Shown one piece after another: positions 8,603 through 22,634 of a stretch of DNA of 64,000 bases. The notes below the pieces were generated by a model. It had not been told where the DNA came from. It did no database searches and was given only the letters and a program-made list of their open reading frames with translations. Within the stretch, counting starts at the first letter, position 1. The number at the start of each line of letters is the position of its first letter. A program made the position numbers and the translations under genes. Source of the stretch: Nocardioides ferulae (GTDB lineage: Bacteria > Actinomycetota > Actinomycetes > Propionibacteriales > Nocardioidaceae); the NCBI RefSeq assembly GCF_003660455.1, contig NZ_QZVR01000001.1, forward strand, positions 310,001 to 374,000. The letters are read 5' to 3'.

Positions 8603-10165
8603 TCACGGCCGTCTCCAGGCGCGACCGTCGCGGGCCAGCATCTCGTCGGCCGAGGCGGGGCCCCAGGACCCGGAGGGGTACGGCTCGGGCGGGGTGCGCC
8701 CCTCCTCGTCCTGACGGGCCCAGAAGTCGAGGACGGGGTCGAGGATCCTCCAGGACAGCTCAACCTCCTGGTGCCGGGGGAACAGCGGCGGGTCGCCGAG
8801 CAGCATGTCGAGGATCAGCCGTTCGTAGGCCTCGGGGCTGGTCTCGGTGAACGAGCCGCCGTAGGCGAAGTCCATGTTGACGTCGCGGATCTCCATCTGG
8901 GTGCCGGGCACCTTCGACCCGAACCGCAGCGTCATCCCCTCGTCGGGCTGCACCCGGATCACCAGCGCGTTGGAGGTGAGCTCTTCGGTGGAGAGCGGAC
9001 TGAACGGCAGGTGGGGTGCGCGCTTGAACACGATCGCGACCTCGGTGACCCGGCGGCCCAGCCGCTTGCCGGTGCGCAGGTAGAACGGCACCCCGGCCCA
9101 GCGTCGGTTCTCGATGTTGAGCTTGACCGCGGCGTAGCTCTCGGTGGTCGAGTGCGGGTCGATGCCCTCCTCGTCGAGGAAGCCGGGCACCTGCACGCCG
9201 CCGGACCAGCCGGGTGCGTACTGGCCGCGCGCGGTGGCCAGGTCGAGCCGCGAGGGCAGCACCACGCTGGAGAGCACCTTCTGCTTCTCGATGCGCAGCG
9301 CCTCGGCGTCGAAGGCGGTCGGCTCCTCCATCGCGACCAGCGCGAGGAGCTGGAGCAGGTGGTTCTGAATGACGTCGCGGGCCGCCCCGATGCCGTCGTA
9401 GTAGCCCGCGCGCCCGCCGATGCCGACGTCCTCGGCCATGGTGATCTGCACGTGGTCGACGTAGTTGGCGTTCCAGATCGGCTCGAAGAGGGTGTTGGCG
9501 AAGCGCATCGCCAGGATGTTCTGGACGGTCTCCTTGCCGAGGTAGTGGTCGATCCGGAAGATCGACCCCGGTGGGAAGACGTCGTCGAGCACCTGGTTCA
9601 GCGCCTGGGCCGACTCGAGGTCGTGCCCGAACGGCTTCTCGACCACGACCCGCCGCCAGGCGTCGGTGCCGGAGTCGGCGAGCCCGTGCTCGCGCAGCTG
9701 GCCGACGACGTCGCCGAAGAACGCCGGCGGGATGGCCAGGTAGAAGGCGTGGTTGCCGTCGGTGCCGCGCTGCTGGTCGAGCTCCTCGACGGTGCGGCGG
9801 AGCGTGTCGAAGGCCTCGTCGTCGTCGAAGTTGCCCGGCACGAACCGCAGGCCCTCGGAGAGCTGCTCCCAGACCTCCTCGCGGAACTCGGTGCGGGCGT
9901 TGGCCTTCACCGCGTCGTGGACGATCTGCGCGAAGTCCTGGTCGGCCCAGTCGCGGCGGGCGAACCCGACCAGGCTGAAGCCCGGCGGCAGCAGTCCCCG
10001 GTTGGCGAGGTCGTAGATCGCGGGCATCACCTTCTTGCGCGACAGGTCGCCGGTGACGCCGAAGAGCACCATCCCGCAGGGGCCGGCAATCCGGGGGAGC
10101 CGCCGGTCCTGGGGGTCGCGCAGCGGGTTGGTCCAGCCGCCGGACGCCTGCTTCGCCGGGCTCAC
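8603..10165 (-). CDS. zwf: glucose-6-phosphate 1-dehydrogenase
   Basis: Enzyme of 520 residues, oxidising glucose 6-phosphate to the lactone with reduction of NADP. Seen: the coenzyme-binding GVTGDLSRKKVMPAIYDL near residue 37, the substrate-binding and catalytic RIDHYLGKE, and VVVEKPFGHD. The GTG start at 10163-10165 was chosen because a stop closes the other frame just upstream; an ATGA at the pgi stop opens only an 11-codon frame. It lies between pgi (28 bases upstream) and opcA. Confidence 0.96.
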   Translation of the reverse strand: MSPAKQASGGWTNPLRDPQDRRLPRIAGPCGMVLFGVTGDLSRKKVMPAIYDLANRGLLPPGFSLVGFARRDWADQDFAQIVHDAVKANARTEFREEVWEQLSEGLRFVPGNFDDDEAFDTLRRTVEELDQQRGTDGNHAFYLAIPPAFFGDVVGQLREHGLADSGTDAWRRVVVEKPFGHDLESAQALNQVLDDVFPPGSIFRIDHYLGKETVQNILAMRFANTLFEPIWNANYVDHVQITMAEDVGIGGRAGYYDGIGAARDVIQNHLLQLLALVAMEEPTAFDAEALRIEKQKVLSSVVLPSRLDLATARGQYAPGWSGGVQVPGFLDEEGIDPHSTTESYAAVKLNIENRRWAGVPFYLRTGKRLGRRVTEVAIVFKRAPHLPFSPLSTEELTSNALVIRVQPDEGMTLRFGSKVPGTQMEIRDVNMDFAYGGSFTETSPEAYERLILDMLLGDPPLFPRHQEVELSWRILDPVLDFWARQDEEGRTPPEPYPSGSWGPASADEMLARDGRAWRRP

Positions 10166-10193
10166 GGGCGCCCCCGACGCCGACGAGGGGCCG

Positions 10194-11852
10194 TCATCGC
10201 AGAGCCTGGGCGACCGTGTCGAGGTCGCCGGGTCCCGAGACGTGCAGCCGCAGCAGCGGGCGGCCCTTGTCGGCCAGCACCCGTCCGTCGCCGACCGCCT
10301 GGGCGGTGAGGAACTCGTGGAACGTGAACGGCCGGTCCGGCACCGCCAGGTCGGCCTCCGGCTGCCCGGTGACCTGCAGATAGACGCCGGTGTCGGGGCC
10401 GCCCTTGTGGTACTGCCCGGTGGAGTGCAGGAACCGGGGACCCCAGCCGAAGGTGACCGGCCGGCCGGTGCGCACGGCGAGGGTGTCGCGTACGCCGGCC
10501 AGTGCGGCGTCGCGGTGCCGGTCGAGGTAGGCCTGCACCGAGACGTAGCCGGCGGTGTCGTCGAGCCGGTCGAGCAGGGCGGAGACGGCGTCGGCCACCG
10601 TGCGGCACCCGTCGGGCAGCCACCCGTCGGAGGCGAAGACGGTGATCGGGCCGTCCTCGAACACCGGGGTGGGGGTCTCGCCGGCGCCCTCGAGCAGGTC
10701 GCGGGCGGCGGCCTTGGCGCTCTCGACGTCGGGCTGGTCGAAGGGGTTGATGCCGATGATCCGCCCGGCGATCGCGGTGGCGTACTCCCACAGGAGCAGC
10801 TGCGCCCCGAGCGGTGCGTCGAGGATCGCCGCCCAGCCGGGGCCGGGGGCGATGTCGACGAGCTCGCGGCCGGGACCGAAGGTGACGAGCACCGAGTCGG
10901 CGGTCGCCGGCGTCAGGTTGGGAGCGTCGAGCCGGTCGACGACCACCGGCAGGATGCCCTTGCCGTCTTTCCCGGTCGACTCGGCGACCAGCTGCTCGGC
11001 CCAGTCGCCGAGGCCGGAGAACGCCGCACCGTCGCTGGCCAGCACCAGCTTGTCGGCGCCGGCCAGGTTGGCGGCGCCGAGCAGCGCACCCAGCCGCAGG
11101 GCCGGGTTGTCGGGGGAGTCGGACTCCAGCAGCGGCCGGATCGCCTCCGCCTCCTCGAGCAGCACCGCGACGTCGGCGCCGGCCAGCCCGCTGGGCACCA
11201 GGCCGAAGGCGGTCAGGGCGGAGAACCGGCCACCGACCTGCGGGTCGGCCAGGAAGACGCGATAGTCGGCGCCACGGGCGGCCTGCTCCAACGGCGAGCC
11301 GGGGTCGGTGACCACCACGATCCGGTCGGCCGGGTCGATGCCCGCGTCACGGAAGGCCTTCTCGAACGCGCGCCGCTGGCTGTCGGTCTCGACGGTGCCC
11401 CCGGACTTGCTCGAGACCACCACGACGGTGCCGGCGAGGTCGTCCTCCATCGCCGCGCGCACGAAGTCGGGGTCGGAGGAGTCGAGCACGACCAGGTCGA
11501 CGCCGTCGGCGCCGCAGATGACCTCGGGCGCCAGCGAGGAGCCGCCCATGCCGCAGAGCACGACCCGGTAGAGCTCCTGCTCGCGCAGCTCGACCTCGAG
11601 GGTGGCGATGTCGGTGATCAGGTCGTGCGAGCGCCGGGAGAGGTCGACCCAGCCGAGCCGCTTGCCGGACTCGGCCTCGGCCTCGGGGCCCCACAGGGTG
11701 GCGTCACGCGCCGCGATCCGGCTGGCCACCCGGTCCTCGACCAACTGGTCGAGGGTGGCGACGTAGCGCTCCCGGTCGGCGCACCGGACCAGCACGTCGT
11801 GGCCGGGGCCGGAGACCCGGCTCCACCCCTCTGGGGCAGTCGACCCACTCAT
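10194..11852 (-). CDS. pgi: glucose-6-phosphate isomerase
   Basis: Protein of 552 residues of the SIS-domain isomerase family, interconverting glucose 6-phosphate and fructose 6-phosphate. Seen: [12 protein letters not shown] (first SIS phosphate loop, near residue 100), [12 protein letters not shown] (near 146), the second SIS domain with [13 protein letters not shown], and the catalytic-region [12 protein letters not shown] overlaps the tal stop in ATGA, and the next gene is zwf. Placing pgi inside the pentose phosphate operon lets fructose 6-phosphate cycle back to zwf. Confidence 0.93.
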   Translation of the reverse strand: MSGSTAPEGWSRVSGPGHDVLVRCADRERYVATLDQLVEDRVASRIAARDATLWGPEAEAESGKRLGWVDLSRRSHDLITDIATLEVELREQELYRVVLCGMGGSSLAPEVICGADGVDLVVLDSSDPDFVRAAMEDDLAGTVVVVSSKSGGTVETDSQRRAFEKAFRDAGIDPADRIVVVTDPGSPLEQAARGADYRVFLADPQVGGRFSALTAFGLVPSGLAGADVAVLLEEAEAIRPLLESDSPDNPALRLGALLGAANLAGADKLVLASDGAAFSGLGDWAEQLVAESTGKDGKGILPVVVDRLDAPNLTPATADSVLVTFGPGRELVDIAPGPGWAAILDAPLGAQLLLWEYATAIAGRIIGINPFDQPDVESAKAAARDLLEGAGETPTPVFEDGPITVFASDGWLPDGCRTVADAVSALLDRLDDTAGYVSVQAYLDRHRDAALAGVRDTLAVRTGRPVTFGWGPRFLHSTGQYHKGGPDTGVYLQVTGQPEADLAVPDRPFTFHEFLTAQAVGDGRVLADKGRPLLRLHVSGPGDLDTVAQALR

Positions 11853-12955
11853 GCCTGCTTCTCCATCTGCTCGGCGACGGTGGCCACCAACTCGTCCCAC
11901 GAGGCCACGAACTTGTCGACGCCCTCGGTCTCGAGCACCTGCAGCACGTCGGCGAAGTCGACGCCGACGGCGGCGAGCCGCTCGAAGACCTGCCGCGCGT
12001 CGTCGGCGCGGCCGGTGACCAGGTCGCCGGGGGCCGCCTCGCCGTGCTCGGCGTACGCCTCGAGGGTCTTCTGCGGCATCGTGTTGACGGTGCCGGCCAC
12101 GACCAGGTCGGTGACGTAGAGCGTGTCGGGGTAGTCGGGGTTCTTCACGCCCGTCGAGGCCCACAGCGGCCGCTGGGGGTTCGCGCCGGCCTCCGCCAGT
12201 AGCCGCCAGCGCTCACCCCCCACGACCTCCTGGTACGCCGCGTAGGCGAGCCGGGCGTTCGCGATCGCCGCCCGACCGCGCAGCGCCAGCGCCTCGTCGG
12301 AGCCGATCGCCTCGAGCCGCTTGTCGACCTCGCTGTCGACGCGGGAGACGAAGAACGAGGCCACCGAGTGGATGCGGGAGAGGTCGAGGCCGGCCTCGCG
12401 CGCCTGCTCGAGCCCGGTCAGGTAGGCGTCCATCACCGCCCGGTAGCGCTCCACGTCGAAGATCAGCGTGACGTTGACGCTGATGCCCTCTGCGATCGCG
12501 GCGGTGATCGCGGGCAGTCCCTCGACCGTGGCCGGGATCTTGATCAGCGCGTTCGGGCGGTCGACCGCCTGCCACAGCGCCCGCGCGGAGGCCAGGGTGC
12601 CCTCGGTGTCGCGGGCGAGTGCCGGCTCGACCTCGATGGAGACCCGGCCGTCGGCCGGGTGCTCGGCATGGACCGGCGCGAGGATGTCGCAGGCGTTGCG
12701 GACGTCCTCGGTGGTCAGCTCGAAGACCACCCGTTCGACCGGCTCGCCGGCGGCGACCAGGCGGCGTACCTGGTCGTCGTAGCGGGCGCCGTCGGCGATC
12801 GCGCCGGCGAAGATGGTCGGGTTGGTGGTCACGCCCGTGACGGAGCTGTCCTTGACCAGCTCGGCCAGGTTGCCGGTCTCGACCCGCTCGCGCGACAGGT
12901 CGTCGAGCCAGATCGAGACCCCGGCGTCCGCCAGGGCCTGCAGTCGGTCACTCAT
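11849..12955 (-). CDS. tal: transaldolase
   Basis: Transaldolase of 368 residues, moving a dihydroxyacetone unit between sugar phosphates in the non-oxidative pentose phosphate pathway. Seen: [13 protein letters not shown] near the N-terminus, Schiff-base lysine in [22 protein letters not shown] and [17 protein letters not shown], typical of the longer actinobacterial Tal. ATG with AGGAGGAAGC upstream fixes the start. It lies between tkt and pgi and overlaps pgi by four bases. Confidence 0.96.
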   Translation of the reverse strand: MSDRLQALADAGVSIWLDDLSRERVETGNLAELVKDSSVTGVTTNPTIFAGAIADGARYDDQVRRLVAAGEPVERVVFELTTEDVRNACDILAPVHAEHPADGRVSIEVEPALARDTEGTLASARALWQAVDRPNALIKIPATVEGLPAITAAIAEGISVNVTLIFDVERYRAVMDAYLTGLEQAREAGLDLSRIHSVASFFVSRVDSEVDKRLEAIGSDEALALRGRAAIANARLAYAAYQEVVGGERWRLLAEAGANPQRPLWASTGVKNPDYPDTLYVTDLVVAGTVNTMPQKTLEAYAEHGEAAPGDLVTGRADDARQVFERLAAVGVDFADVLQVLETEGVDKFVASWDELVATVAEQMEKQA

Positions 12956-13041
12956 GCTTCCTCCTACGTTGGTGCTGGTCGGGTACCCGGTGGCGGGGCG
13001 CTCAGTCGCGTCCCGCCCGGCAGCCGTGCGGTGGACGGCGG

Positions 13042-15147
<2,106 letters not shown>

Positions 15148-15360
15148 GTGTTTCCTCTCGGGACAACGGTGGACGCCGGAGGTGGTCCGCGCGACGCGCG
15201 CGAAGGGTGCGTCCCCGGGCACCGCCGAGCCTACTCACGGCGCGGGATAGACTCACGCCAGACTCCGCGATCGCCCTGGTGTCGCTCAGCACGCCCAGCA
15301 CCACCCGAGACCCGGCCCGCGGGTCTGCCAGACCCGCCCCGCCCGAGGACGAACTTTCCC

Positions 15361-16305
15361 GTGACCTACGTCGGCCACTCGGCCCCTGCCGTCCGGCAGC
15401 AGGAGACGGCTCGCGCGACCCTGCGCGACGTGGTGGCGGCGTACGTCGGCCTCACCAAGCCGCGGGTCATCGAGCTGCTGCTGCTCACGACGGTGCCGGT
15501 GATGTTCTACGCCGCGCGGGGTGTGCCCGACCTCTGGCTGGTCGTGGCGACCGTGGTGGGCGGCACCTTCTCGGCCGGCTCGGCGTCGGTGTTCAACTGC
15601 GTCTACGACCGAGACATCGACGAGCAGATGCGCCGCACCCGCCGCCGGGCCCTCCCGCGGCACATCGTCTCGCCGCGCGCTGCGCTGATCTTCGGCGTGG
15701 TGCTCGCGGTGCTGTCGACGGCGATCCTGTGGGCCTGGGTGAACCCCCTCTCCGCGGGGCTGTCGCTGGCCGCGAACGCGTTCTACGTCTTCGGCTACAC
15801 GATGATCCTCAAGCGGCGCACCACCCAGAACATCGTCTGGGGCGGCATCGCCGGCTGCTTCCCGGCCCTGATCGGCTGGACCGCGGTGACCGGTGAGCTG
15901 TCGTGGGTGCCGGTCGTGCTGTTCCTCGTGGTGTTCTTCTGGACCCCGCCCCACACCTGGGCCCTGGCGCTGCGCTACCGCGAGGACTACGCCAACGTCG
16001 ACGTCCCGATGCTGCCGGTCGTGGTGCCGGCCCGCGAGGTCGGGCGCCAGGTCGTGCTCTACAGCTGGGTGATGGTCGCGACCTCCCTGCTGCTGTGGCC
16101 GGTGGCCGGCACCAGCCTGGTCTATCCGGTGGCCGCCGCCGTGCTGGGCGCGGTGTTCCTGCTCGAGGCACACCGGATGTGGGGCCGGGCCAAGCACTCC
16201 GAGGACCTCACCGCGATCCAGCCGATGCGGCTGTTCCACTCCTCCAACCTCTACCTGTCGCTGCTGTTCGTCGCGGTCGCGCTCGACCCGCTGCTCACCC
16301 GCTGA
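15361..16305 (+). CDS. ctaB: protohaem IX farnesyltransferase
   Basis: Membrane prenyltransferase of 314 residues (UbiA superfamily) that makes haem O for cytochrome c oxidase. Seen: about nine hydrophobic segments, the first Asp-rich motif NCVYDRDIDEQMRRTRRR near residue 80, and the second region with YREDYANVDVPMLPVV. GTG start; the frame is open upstream, but the family starts shortly before YVGLTKPRVIELLLLT. Divergent from tkt with 213 bases between, the same order as in mycobacteria. ctaA, the next enzyme of haem A synthesis, is about 1 kb away on the other strand. Confidence 0.94.
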   Translation: MTYVGHSAPAVRQQETARATLRDVVAAYVGLTKPRVIELLLLTTVPVMFYAARGVPDLWLVVATVVGGTFSAGSASVFNCVYDRDIDEQMRRTRRRALPRHIVSPRAALIFGVVLAVLSTAILWAWVNPLSAGLSLAANAFYVFGYTMILKRRTTQNIVWGGIAGCFPALIGWTAVTGELSWVPVVLFLVVFFWTPPHTWALALRYREDYANVDVPMLPVVVPAREVGRQVVLYSWVMVATSLLLWPVAGTSLVYPVAAAVLGAVFLLEAHRMWGRAKHSEDLTAIQPMRLFHSSNLYLSLLFVAVALDPLLTR

Positions 16306-16310
16306 CCTGA

Positions 16311-17337
<1,027 letters not shown>

Positions 17338-17352
17338 GGATCGGCGCGTCGG

Positions 17353-18327
17353 CTATCCGGCCGGAGCCGGCGCCGGCGCCGGCGCCTTCGGCAGATAGAC
17401 CGCCAGGACCGCCCAGGTGAGCACCGCCGCGATCAGCGCGGCGCCGAGGAGGTGGAAGCCGACCAGCACGACGGGCAGGTCGGTGAAGTACTGCACGAAG
17501 CCGATGCCGCTCTGCGAGACCTGCACGCCCAGCAGCCAGGACACCGCCCGGGTGCTCTCCGCGGGCAGCGCCACCGCCCGCACCGCGAACAGCAGTCCGA
17601 TCGTGAGGCCGATGAACAAGAAGACGGCGTCGGCGTGCAGCTGGCTGACCTGGAGCGGGTCCAGGCCGTTGCGTGGCGAGTCGGCGTCGCCGGCGTGCGG
17701 GCCCGACCCGGTGACGACCGTGCCGATGTAGAGCACCACCCAGCCCGACAGCATCGTCGCCCAGGCGAGGCCCGCGACCGGGCCGCGCGCCGCGGCCGGG
17801 TCCGGCTGGTCGATGCGGCGCAGGAAAACCACCGACAGGCTGATGATCGCAAGCGAGAGCAGCAGGTGGAGGGAGACCACCCACGGGTTCAGGTCGGTGA
17901 GCACGGTGATCCCGCCGATCACCGCCTGGAGGGGGATGCCCAGCGCCAGCACGACGGCGTACCGGATCAGGCGGGAGCGCCGGGTGCCGAGCGCGGCGAA
18001 GAAGGTCGCGAACGCGATCGCGACCAGCACGAACGTCAGGGTGCGGTTGCCGAACTCGATGATCGAGTGCACGTCGTAGGCGCCGTGCGGGGTGAACGAG
18101 TCCTCGGTGCAGCGGGGCCAGGTGGGGCAGCCCAGCCCGGAGCCGGTGAGCCGGACGGCTCCTCCGGTGACGACGAGCACGGTGTTCGCGACCAAAGTCG
18201 CCCAGCCCAGCCAGCGGGTCCATAGCAGCCAGCGGTCCGGGTCGCCTCCGGCCTGGCGGCGGTCGTCGCCGCGGGGTGTCGTGGGCGCCTCGGTGGGGGA
18301 GCCGAGGCCGGGGTCGGGCAGGGTCAT
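17353..18327 (-). CDS. ctaA: haem A synthase (COX15/CtaA family)
   Basis: Membrane protein of 324 residues with about eight transmembrane segments, converting haem O to haem A for the aa3 oxidase. Seen: a Cys-containing first loop (GSGLGCPTWPRC), His in YDVHSIIEFGNR, His in VVSLHLLLS, and further His in QLHADAVF and VGFHLLG; these are haem-ligand positions in the family. ATG overlaps the stop of the upstream permease gene in ATGA, so it is coupled to the ABC transporter. The same ctaA-ABC order is found in mycobacteria. Confidence 0.92.
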   Translation of the reverse strand: MTLPDPGLGSPTEAPTTPRGDDRRQAGGDPDRWLLWTRWLGWATLVANTVLVVTGGAVRLTGSGLGCPTWPRCTEDSFTPHGAYDVHSIIEFGNRTLTFVLVAIAFATFFAALGTRRSRLIRYAVVLALGIPLQAVIGGITVLTDLNPWVVSLHLLLSLAIISLSVVFLRRIDQPDPAAARGPVAGLAWATMLSGWVVLYIGTVVTGSGPHAGDADSPRNGLDPLQVSQLHADAVFLFIGLTIGLLFAVRAVALPAESTRAVSWLLGVQVSQSGIGFVQYFTDLPVVLVGFHLLGAALIAAVLTWAVLAVYLPKAPAPAPAPAG

Positions 18328-19117
18328 TCCCACGTGAACGTCCTTGCGGTCAGGGCGGTGCCGGCGACTGCCCAGCCGAGCAGCACCGCCAGGTCGCGCC
18401 ACGCCGTGGCGCCGTCGATGAGGGCGGTGCGCATCGCGCCGCCCAGGGCGCCGGACGGCAGCCAGCCGACCAGGTCGCCGAACCAGCCGTACGCCGAGGC
18501 GGGCAGCACCACCGCGCCGCCGGCCATCAGCAGCAGGTAGACGAGGTTGGCCGCGGCCAACGTGGCCTCGGCGCGCAGCCAGCCGGCCAGGAACAGCCCG
18601 AGCGCCGCGAACGCGGCCGTGCCGAGCACGACGGCCAGCAGCGCGCCCAGCACGCCGGCGGCGGGGTCCCAGCCGAGGGCGAGGCCCACCGCCGACAGCA
18701 CGACGGTCTGGAGCAGCTCGACCAGCAGAAGGGCCAGCCCCTTGCCCAGCAGCAGGCCGCTGCGCGGCAACGGCGAGCTGCCGAGGCGCTTGATCACGCC
18801 GTAGCGCCGCTCGAATCCGGTGGCGATCGCCAGCGAGGTGAACGCGGTGGAGAGCACCGCCAGCGCCAGCACGCCGGGGGTGAGCACGTCGACCACGGGA
18901 TGGTCGAAGTCGAGGCCCACCCGGTCGCCGGCCTGGACCCCGCCGACGAGCACGATCACCGGGATCACCACGGCGAGCAGCAGCTGCTCTCCGTTGCGCA
19001 GCAGCAGCCGGGCCTCCATGCCGGCCTGGGCCAGCACCTGCCGGTGCAGCGGCGCGGCGCCCGGCCGGGGGGCGAAGGTGCCGGTGCCGCCGGCCGCGGA
19101 CCCGGTGGGGGGCGTGG

Positions 19118-19121
<4 letters not shown>
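18324..19121 (-). CDS. ABC-2 type transporter permease
   Basis: Membrane subunit of 265 residues with a hydrophilic N-terminus and six predicted transmembrane segments, ABC-2 (DrrB-like) family. Seen: the cytoplasmic ERRYGVIKRLGSSPLPR loop between the second and third segments, diagnostic for this family. It pairs with the ATPase at 19118-20062 (4-base ATGA overlap) and overlaps ctaA downstream. The substrate is unknown. The conserved linkage to ctaA and suf genes in actinobacteria suggests a housekeeping rather than an antibiotic role, which is inference. Confidence 0.88.
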
Positions 19122-20062
<941 letters not shown>

Positions 20063-20068
20063 CCCGGC

Positions 20069-20074
20069 AGTCTA
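20069..20074 (-). promoter_or_regulatory. -10-like TAGACT before the ABC ATPase gene
   Basis: On the minus strand TAGACT ends six bases before the GTG at 20062; a transcript would be leaderless or nearly so. Confidence 0.4.
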
Positions 20075-20206
20075 GGGACCGAGCGGGCCCCGCCCCCGCG
20101 CGGGCCGCCAGGGTCCTCGCCCAGCGGGTGAGCCAGGTCATGCGCCCCGGCCGGTCCGGACCGGCGTGGGGGGCGCAGGGCGGCGACTGTGCCACCCTTG
20201 TCCGCC

Positions 20207-20572
20207 GTGAACGTCTGGGTGCTGCTGGTCGCCGTGGTGCTCGTGGGCGCCGTGCTCGTCTCCACCGTCGTGCTGCTGGTCCGCGACGAGTCCCCGGGCG
20301 ACCCCAGCTATGCGCTGATGGCGGCCGCCGAGGTGGCGTTGCTGGTCCAGGCGGCGTGGGGGATCACCGCGCTGGTGCGCACCGACCGGGACGTCTCGGC
20401 GGTCATCTTCGTCGGCTACCTGGCGGCCGTGGTGGTCGCGTTGCCGCTCGGCGCGTTCTGGTCGCTGGCCGAGCGCAACCGCGCCGGCACGGCCGTGCTG
20501 CTCGTCGCCGCGGCGACCGTGCTCGCCCTCGAGCTGCGCCTGGACGCCATCTGGGACGGCGCCGGTGCCTGA
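20207..20572 (+). CDS. small membrane protein of unknown function
   Basis: About 121 residues from the GTG at 20207; an earlier in-frame GTG at 20189 would add six residues. Four hydrophobic segments are visible: the N-terminal VWVLLVAVVLVGAVLV, ALMAAAEVALLVQAAWGI, IFVGYLAAVVVALPLGAF, and AVLLVAAATVLALELRL. No family recognised. Its 3' end overlaps the next gene by eight bases, so the two are probably translated together and may act as a pair. Confidence 0.65.
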   Translation: MNVWVLLVAVVLVGAVLVSTVVLLVRDESPGDPSYALMAAAEVALLVQAAWGITALVRTDRDVSAVIFVGYLAAVVVALPLGAFWSLAERNRAGTAVLLVAAATVLALELRLDAIWDGAGA

Positions 20573-20987
20573 GGACCGCGCCGGCCTGGCCGCGGGCTGG
20601 GGGCGCACGCTGGTGGCCGTCTATGCCGTGTTCGCGGTCGCGGCCACGGGCCGCTCGCTCACCCAGCTGCTGCTGCACGCGGAGCGGGCGCCGCTGGCCT
20701 ACTCGCTCTCGCTGCTGGCGGCGGTCGTGTACGTCGTCGCGACCGGCTGCCTGCTCCGTGGCGGCGAGCGGGCCTGGCGCCTGGCGGTGGCGGCCTGCAC
20801 GGTGGAGCTGGCCGGGGTGCTGGTCGTGGGGGTGCTCAGCCTGACCATGCCCGGCTGGTTCCCCGACCGGACGGTCTGGTCGCACTTCGGCCAGGGCTAC
20901 GGCTTCCTGCCGCTGGCGCTGCCGTTCGCCGGCCTGGCCTGGCTGTGGCACACCCGCACGCTGGTGCGCCCGGTCACCGCCGGCTGA
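20565..20987 (+). CDS. membrane protein of unknown function
   Basis: 140 residues with four hydrophobic segments (about 14-30, 45-63, 70-90 and 112-130). No recognised motif. GTG start inside the end of the preceding gene. Its 3' end overlaps the convergent phosphodiesterase gene by 14 bases. The second of a two-gene membrane-protein unit, divergent from the ABC ATPase. Confidence 0.65.
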   Translation: MPEDRAGLAAGWGRTLVAVYAVFAVAATGRSLTQLLLHAERAPLAYSLSLLAAVVYVVATGCLLRGGERAWRLAVAACTVELAGVLVVGVLSLTMPGWFPDRTVWSHFGQGYGFLPLALPFAGLAWLWHTRTLVRPVTAG

Positions 20988-21639
20988 GCAGCTCGGCGAG
21001 CACGGCGGGCTCGTCGCTGATGATGCCGTTGGCGCCGACCCCGAGCAGCGCGTCGAGCGACTCCACGTCGTTGATCGGCCAGGTCATCACCACCTGCACG
21101 TGTCGCCGCAGCTCGGCCACGACGGCCTCGTCGAGCAGCGAGCGGTGCACCGACACGCCGTGGGGGGCGGCGCCCGGCTGGGCGACCCGCCGCCGCAGGC
21201 GGGCCAGCTCGGCCCGGTTGCGGGCCGAGAGCACCGGGCGCACGAACGGCAGCCGGGCGACCTCCTCGACCGCGGGCCAGTAGCGTCCGCAGACGATCAC
21301 CTCGCGGTGGTGCCCCTCGCCGTGCAGCAGCTCGGCGACGGCCCGGCCCGCCGAGGCGCGGCGCCCCTTGAGGTCCAGCATGAAGAGAGCTCCGTGCCGG
21401 TGCGCCTCGAGCAGCTCCGCGAGGCCGAGCCGGGGAGCGGAGGCGGAGGCCAGCTCCCAGCGGTCCCACAGGAACGGCAGTGGCCCGGCGGTCTTGAGGT
21501 GGCGGACCTCGAGCCGGCCGCGGTACTCGTGCACGTCGCACTCGATCACGTCCGCGCCGAGCAGGTTCGCCTCGTGCAGCCCGGCCAGCGAGTTGCCGGC
21601 GCGGTGCGCGATCGCGAGCGGGGCGTCGTGGCCGGTCAC
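20974..21639 (-). CDS. glycerophosphodiester phosphodiesterase-family protein
   Basis: 221 residues with a GDPD-like TIM-barrel pattern: IAHRAGNSLAGLHEA at the N-terminus, GADVIECDVHEYRG (the metal-ligand Glu-x-Asp), and NGIISDEPAVL at the end. The usual His-Asp after the second strand is His-Leu-Lys here (VRHLK), so activity may differ from true GDPDs. Cytosolic: no signal peptide. The GTG start overlaps the PAP2 gene stop in GTGA, pairing two phospholipid-type hydrolases. Confidence 0.8.
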   Translation of the reverse strand: MTGHDAPLAIAHRAGNSLAGLHEANLLGADVIECDVHEYRGRLEVRHLKTAGPLPFLWDRWELASASAPRLGLAELLEAHRHGALFMLDLKGRRASAGRAVAELLHGEGHHREVIVCGRYWPAVEEVARLPFVRPVLSARNRAELARLRRRVAQPGAAPHGVSVHRSLLDEAVVAELRRHVQVVMTWPINDVESLDALLGVGANGIISDEPAVLAELLSRR

Positions 21640-22382
21640 GACGGCGCGCCCGGGTGTGGGTCCGGCTGCGAGGCGGCCGAGGGCGGGTCGGCGGACGCCG
21701 ATCCCGGCGGCCGGGGGCGGGCCGCCCGGATCCGGCGTCGTCTGCGCTCCAGGGCGAGGGCCCCGAGGTGGGCGACGAGCACGAGCGCGATGCCCGCGAC
21801 CACGTCGAGAACGTAGTGGTTGGCGGTCGCCACGACGGCGAACGCCATCAGGACCGGCATCGCCACGCCGACCATGCGCAGCCAGGTGGTGGTGGCGGCG
21901 CTGACGATGGCCATGCCGATCAGCAGGTCCCAGCCCGCGTGCAGGCTCGGCACCGCGGCGTACTGGTTGACGAACGCCGGCGGCTGCAGGACCCGGTAGG
22001 CGTAAGAGCTCTCGGTCACCGTGTCGACCAGGCCGAGGTCGGCCAGTCGGGGCGGGGCGACCGGGTAGGTCGCGAAGATCACCATGCCCGCGGCGCCGGA
22101 GAGCATCATCGCGTCGCGCAGCCGCAGGAACACCTCGCGGTGGTGCCACACCAGCCAGAGCATCGTGGCGACGATGACCGGCCAGTGACCCCAGATGTAG
22201 ATCCAGTTCACGAGGGTCTCGAGCGTCGGTGACGCCTCCACCGGCCCCTGGACGACTCCCTCGATGTCGATGCCGAGGTTCTGCTCGAGGGTGACGATGT
22301 CCTGGGCGTGGTCGAACGCCGCCCCGACCGAGCCCTCGGTCTGCCCGCGGACGCCGAAGTAGACGACCATCCCCAGGACCAC
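21636..22382 (-). CDS. PAP2-superfamily membrane phosphatase/transferase
   Basis: 248 residues, six hydrophobic segments, PAP2_3-like (aureobasidin-resistance/inositolphosphotransferase type). Seen: VPSLHAGWDLLIG and NHYVLDVVAG, the two catalytic histidine motifs. The C-terminal 35 residues are Pro/Ser-rich and soluble. The first start available is a GTG that falls inside the first membrane segment, so the true start may lie upstream at a non-standard codon or the N-terminus may be short. Coupled to the GDPD-like gene, which suggests a role in lipid head-group metabolism. Confidence 0.78.
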   Translation of the reverse strand: MVLGMVVYFGVRGQTEGSVGAAFDHAQDIVTLEQNLGIDIEGVVQGPVEASPTLETLVNWIYIWGHWPVIVATMLWLVWHHREVFLRLRDAMMLSGAAGMVIFATYPVAPPRLADLGLVDTVTESSYAYRVLQPPAFVNQYAAVPSLHAGWDLLIGMAIVSAATTTWLRMVGVAMPVLMAFAVVATANHYVLDVVAGIALVLVAHLGALALERRRRRIRAARPRPPGSASADPPSAASQPDPHPGAPS

Positions 22383-22634
22383 CAGGAGCGTCTGGCCGAG
22401 CGCGCTGCCGACGCGGGAGTGGGCGGCGCACGAGGCGGTTCGAGCGAGTCGGGCGCACGTCTGCTCTCGTCGACTGCGTGGTGTCGACGCCGGCGGCAGC
22501 TGCGCGGCAGTCGTGCTCAGACCTCCCGTTCCGTCCCGTCCGTCTCCATCATGCCCGTTCGCGCAGCAGCAGCGGGCGAGGCGAAGGTCACCTCCGCCGG
22601 TCCGGTCCGGTCCCGACCTGGCGCGCAGGCGCGC